Below are positions 42,201 to 42,935 of a stretch of DNA of 42,935 nucleotides, one piece after another; within the stretch, counting starts at the first letter, position 1, and each line of letters opens with the position of its first letter. The DNA is from an uncultured Verrucomicrobia subdivision 3 bacterium. Lineage in GTDB: Bacteria; Verrucomicrobiota; Verrucomicrobiia; Limisphaerales; UBA11358. The stretch spans positions 1 through 42,935 of the forward strand of contig CAIJGS010000140.1 in the NCBI GenBank assembly GCA_903820285.1, in the 5' to 3' direction. The translations under genes were made by a program, and so were the position numbers. Below the pieces are notes generated by a model. It was not told the DNA's origin, did no database searches, and saw only the letters and a program-made list of their open reading frames with translations.

Positions 42201-42935
42201 CAACGCGCCAAATTCCGCCCCCACGCGAAACGGTTCGGACTCGCCCATGCCCGGCACATAAATGCGGTAAACCCCGCAGTTCGTAAAATTGTCGAAGTTC
42301 GCCTCCAGCACATTGTGGTAAGCCGTGCTCGCAAACCCCGTGTCCAGCCGCGGCGTCAGCGTGCCGCTGTACGCCGGCAACCCCGTGGCCGCATTGACCA
42401 CTTGAAATGTATTGGCCAGGGCCGGCATTTCCCCGAGCGTACCGAGGAAATAACCCACCATGGCCCGCTTCGGAAGATTGGCCGCATAACCCGCCTCGCT
42501 CACATGAATGGCCGGATTCGTCCGGGTCACCGCCAGTTGCGCCGTGAGATTCGTCTGCCAGAAGCCGGGAATATTAATGGCCACACTCAGGGCATTCGTT
42601 TCGGCGATCGGCGTGCCGGTCTTCAAATAAAAAGCCACGCGCAGCCGCAGGTCCCACTGCGTCATCGCCGCATACGTGGGCCGACGCTGAATGCCCGCCG
42701 CCACGCAGTTCACGGTCTGCCCGCCCGCGCTGATTTGATACGATGCCCCATTGGTAATTTGCGCGAGATAATTCGGGAGCCCGTCCGTATCCGTGCTGCC
42801 GAACGGAACAATGGTTTCCACTTCAATCAGTTGGGGCTGGATCAGCTGCAGACTGGTGGAACCATTTCCCGGGGCGGCGCTGGGCAAGGCGTGTAGATCG
42901 TTGCGGGAAAAAACCATGGCGGTGAGGATTGCGAG
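39282..42935 (-). CDS. Large secreted glycoside hydrolase family 9 enzyme with LamG-like C-terminus (5' end cut by window)
   Basis: The frame is open to the right edge. The six codons before the first ATG (42917) read LAILTA, like the hydrophobic core of a signal peptide, so the true start is probably outside. An N-terminal CelD-type Ig-like domain (HVSEAGYAANLPKRAMVGYF) precedes the (alpha/alpha)6 GH9 barrel. GGHHDAGDYSKYT supplies the catalytic-base aspartates (Asp328 and Asp331 counted from 42917), and DGIPDLLQEAKWETDYI follows. A Thr/Asn/Pro-rich linker leads to a LamG/concanavalin-like domain of about 150 residues (NTWHDFVMQLDTWGYVIYVD) ending EFDSY. It should cut beta-1,4-glucans or related polymers outside the cell. 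The GT gene converges on it. Confidence 0.88.
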   Translation of the reverse strand, partial: LAILTAMVFSRNDLHALPSAAPGNGSTSLQLIQPQLIEVETIVPFGSTDTDGLPNYLAQITNGASYQISAGGQTVNCVAAGIQRRPTYAAMTQWDLRLRVAFYLKTGTPIAETNALSVAINIPGFWQTNLTAQLAVTRTNPAIHVSEAGYAANLPKRAMVGYFLGTLGEMPALANTFQVVNAATGLPAYSGTLTPRLDTGFASTAYHNVLEANFDNFTNCGVYRIYVPGMGESEPFRVGAEFGALLTRTYALGLLNQRCGMAVGLPDTRFSHDACHTRPALVPTTNYATFQIILSNLNAGVVLATNEIRMTNLQSCLFSYINTNAVNVTGGHHDAGDYSKYTPNCASLANDLIFAVDNFPGVNQLDNLGIPESGDGIPDLLQEAKWETDYIIKLQDADGGFYSIVYPENRQYEVDCLPEQGDNQLVYPKTTTATAASVAILAKAASSPVFKHYYPATASNYLTAALKGWAFLTNAYAQYGQDGASQQVKGSYYGQKDNLAWAYAELYLATTNQMFHNLLRAYYTPGDPNTCHWSWWHMDLGYGRAVRAYAFAAKNGRVDASLLDPAYLALCNQEITNWSETVTEYAQQSAYGSSFPWESKHMNASGWYFSSGEAFDIATGLLLQNNPNWWAALVSNLAYEAGCNPLNQSYVNGIGGRRYHNVVSQYTWNDKRQVAVTGVPIGNIQTGFVAVNNYPFKALTLPGDGNDNASCPMYDRGGDTPDVLTEPTGMDQAKALAVSALLMGQSSYLSQPWVPATNGISLVTESSGNILCTLQSAVTNLNGVEPVWESFGNPLGDTTSYEHQVLATGDQWIEAEYLLPDGRRLCAANTFPASAPAVSGLETVSVSTIYPVSYLGVRPGGLIRISRDRSPDTLSVNFHFSGARNGVDCAWLNASSFASSWGVATLPPGTNTFDIPVLAAMPPDDYSTKQLVVTVAPGNFNLSYPNYASVTIVRTNVSGVLPGGATNGTTTVTNTNTTTSTNTVTTPPATNTPPAVASNTIPAYVQPAPLANPPSLGVPAAVIARMTAATIIDYYLFNDATNSRTAAASLGNLPPLQLTNATPGNCMLKLADWTSIATNVCTLSKGTNLHGLVFKTSLYITNFNSYGHANANLFSVYQNWYCYLQLYEDKWATSSIVRGAYQTNVASQAVLSQYLTKNTWHDFVMQLDTWGYVIYVDGAPVAALPSTDLNYWHANYPVIVNVGQFGGALRKLEFDSY

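Overview
The window is about 43 kb of roughly 60 % GC DNA that looks like a Verrucomicrobiota chromosome (Limisphaerales/Pedosphaera-like). This is inferred from a pseudopilin with a near-perfect [10 protein letters not shown] helix and an H...DG tail, a giant beta-strand-repeat protein ending in an LSWPADHLGW...FYRL module, many starts without a Shine-Dalgarno site, and dispersed palindromic repeats of a kind I associate with that phylum. No rRNA, tRNA, CRISPR array, transposase or phage gene was seen.

Region 1 (1-5.2 kb) is a minus-strand branched-chain/amide amino-acid ABC transporter operon, livK-H-M-G-F. The last gene runs off the left edge, and a large palindromic repeat sits between livG and livF. 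A secreted GH16 glucanase diverges from it. Region 2 (5.4-7.6 kb) holds three poorly known genes. Region 3 (7.65-15.4 kb) is a five-gene drug-efflux operon: a TetR regulator with a palindrome overlapping its own -10 box, an RND adaptor and pump, then an EmrA-like adaptor and an EmrB-like MFS pump. No outer-membrane channel gene is present.

Region 4 (15.4-20.4 kb, minus) is a pseudopilin gene and a 1362-residue autotransporter-type beta-repeat protein, separated by a terminator. Region 5 (20.7-28.4 kb, minus) is a surface-glycan cluster: flippase, glycosyltransferase, hddA, hddC, gmhA, gmhB, a transaldolase and a DUF6625-like glycosyltransferase candidate. The four heptose genes form a complete route from sedoheptulose 7-phosphate to GDP-D-glycero-alpha-D-manno-heptose, and the transaldolase could make the starting sugar phosphate.

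Region 6 (28.6-35.0 kb) is mostly housekeeping: a small basic protein with a duplicated motif, cytochrome bd oxidase (cydAB), citrate synthase, TrmL and an aspartate aminotransferase. A GC-rich, potentially structured 358-bp intergenic region lies between cydA and gltA. Region 7 (35.3-42.9 kb) carries polysaccharide genes: a secreted GH78 alpha-L-rhamnosidase, a glycosyltransferase, a second palindromic repeat and a large secreted GH9 enzyme with a LamG-like tail that is cut by the right edge.

The best candidates for undescribed biology are the transaldolase-containing GDP-heptose cassette, the barrel-less beta-repeat/pseudopilin pair, the structured cydA-gltA intergenic region and the unknown 428-residue protein.
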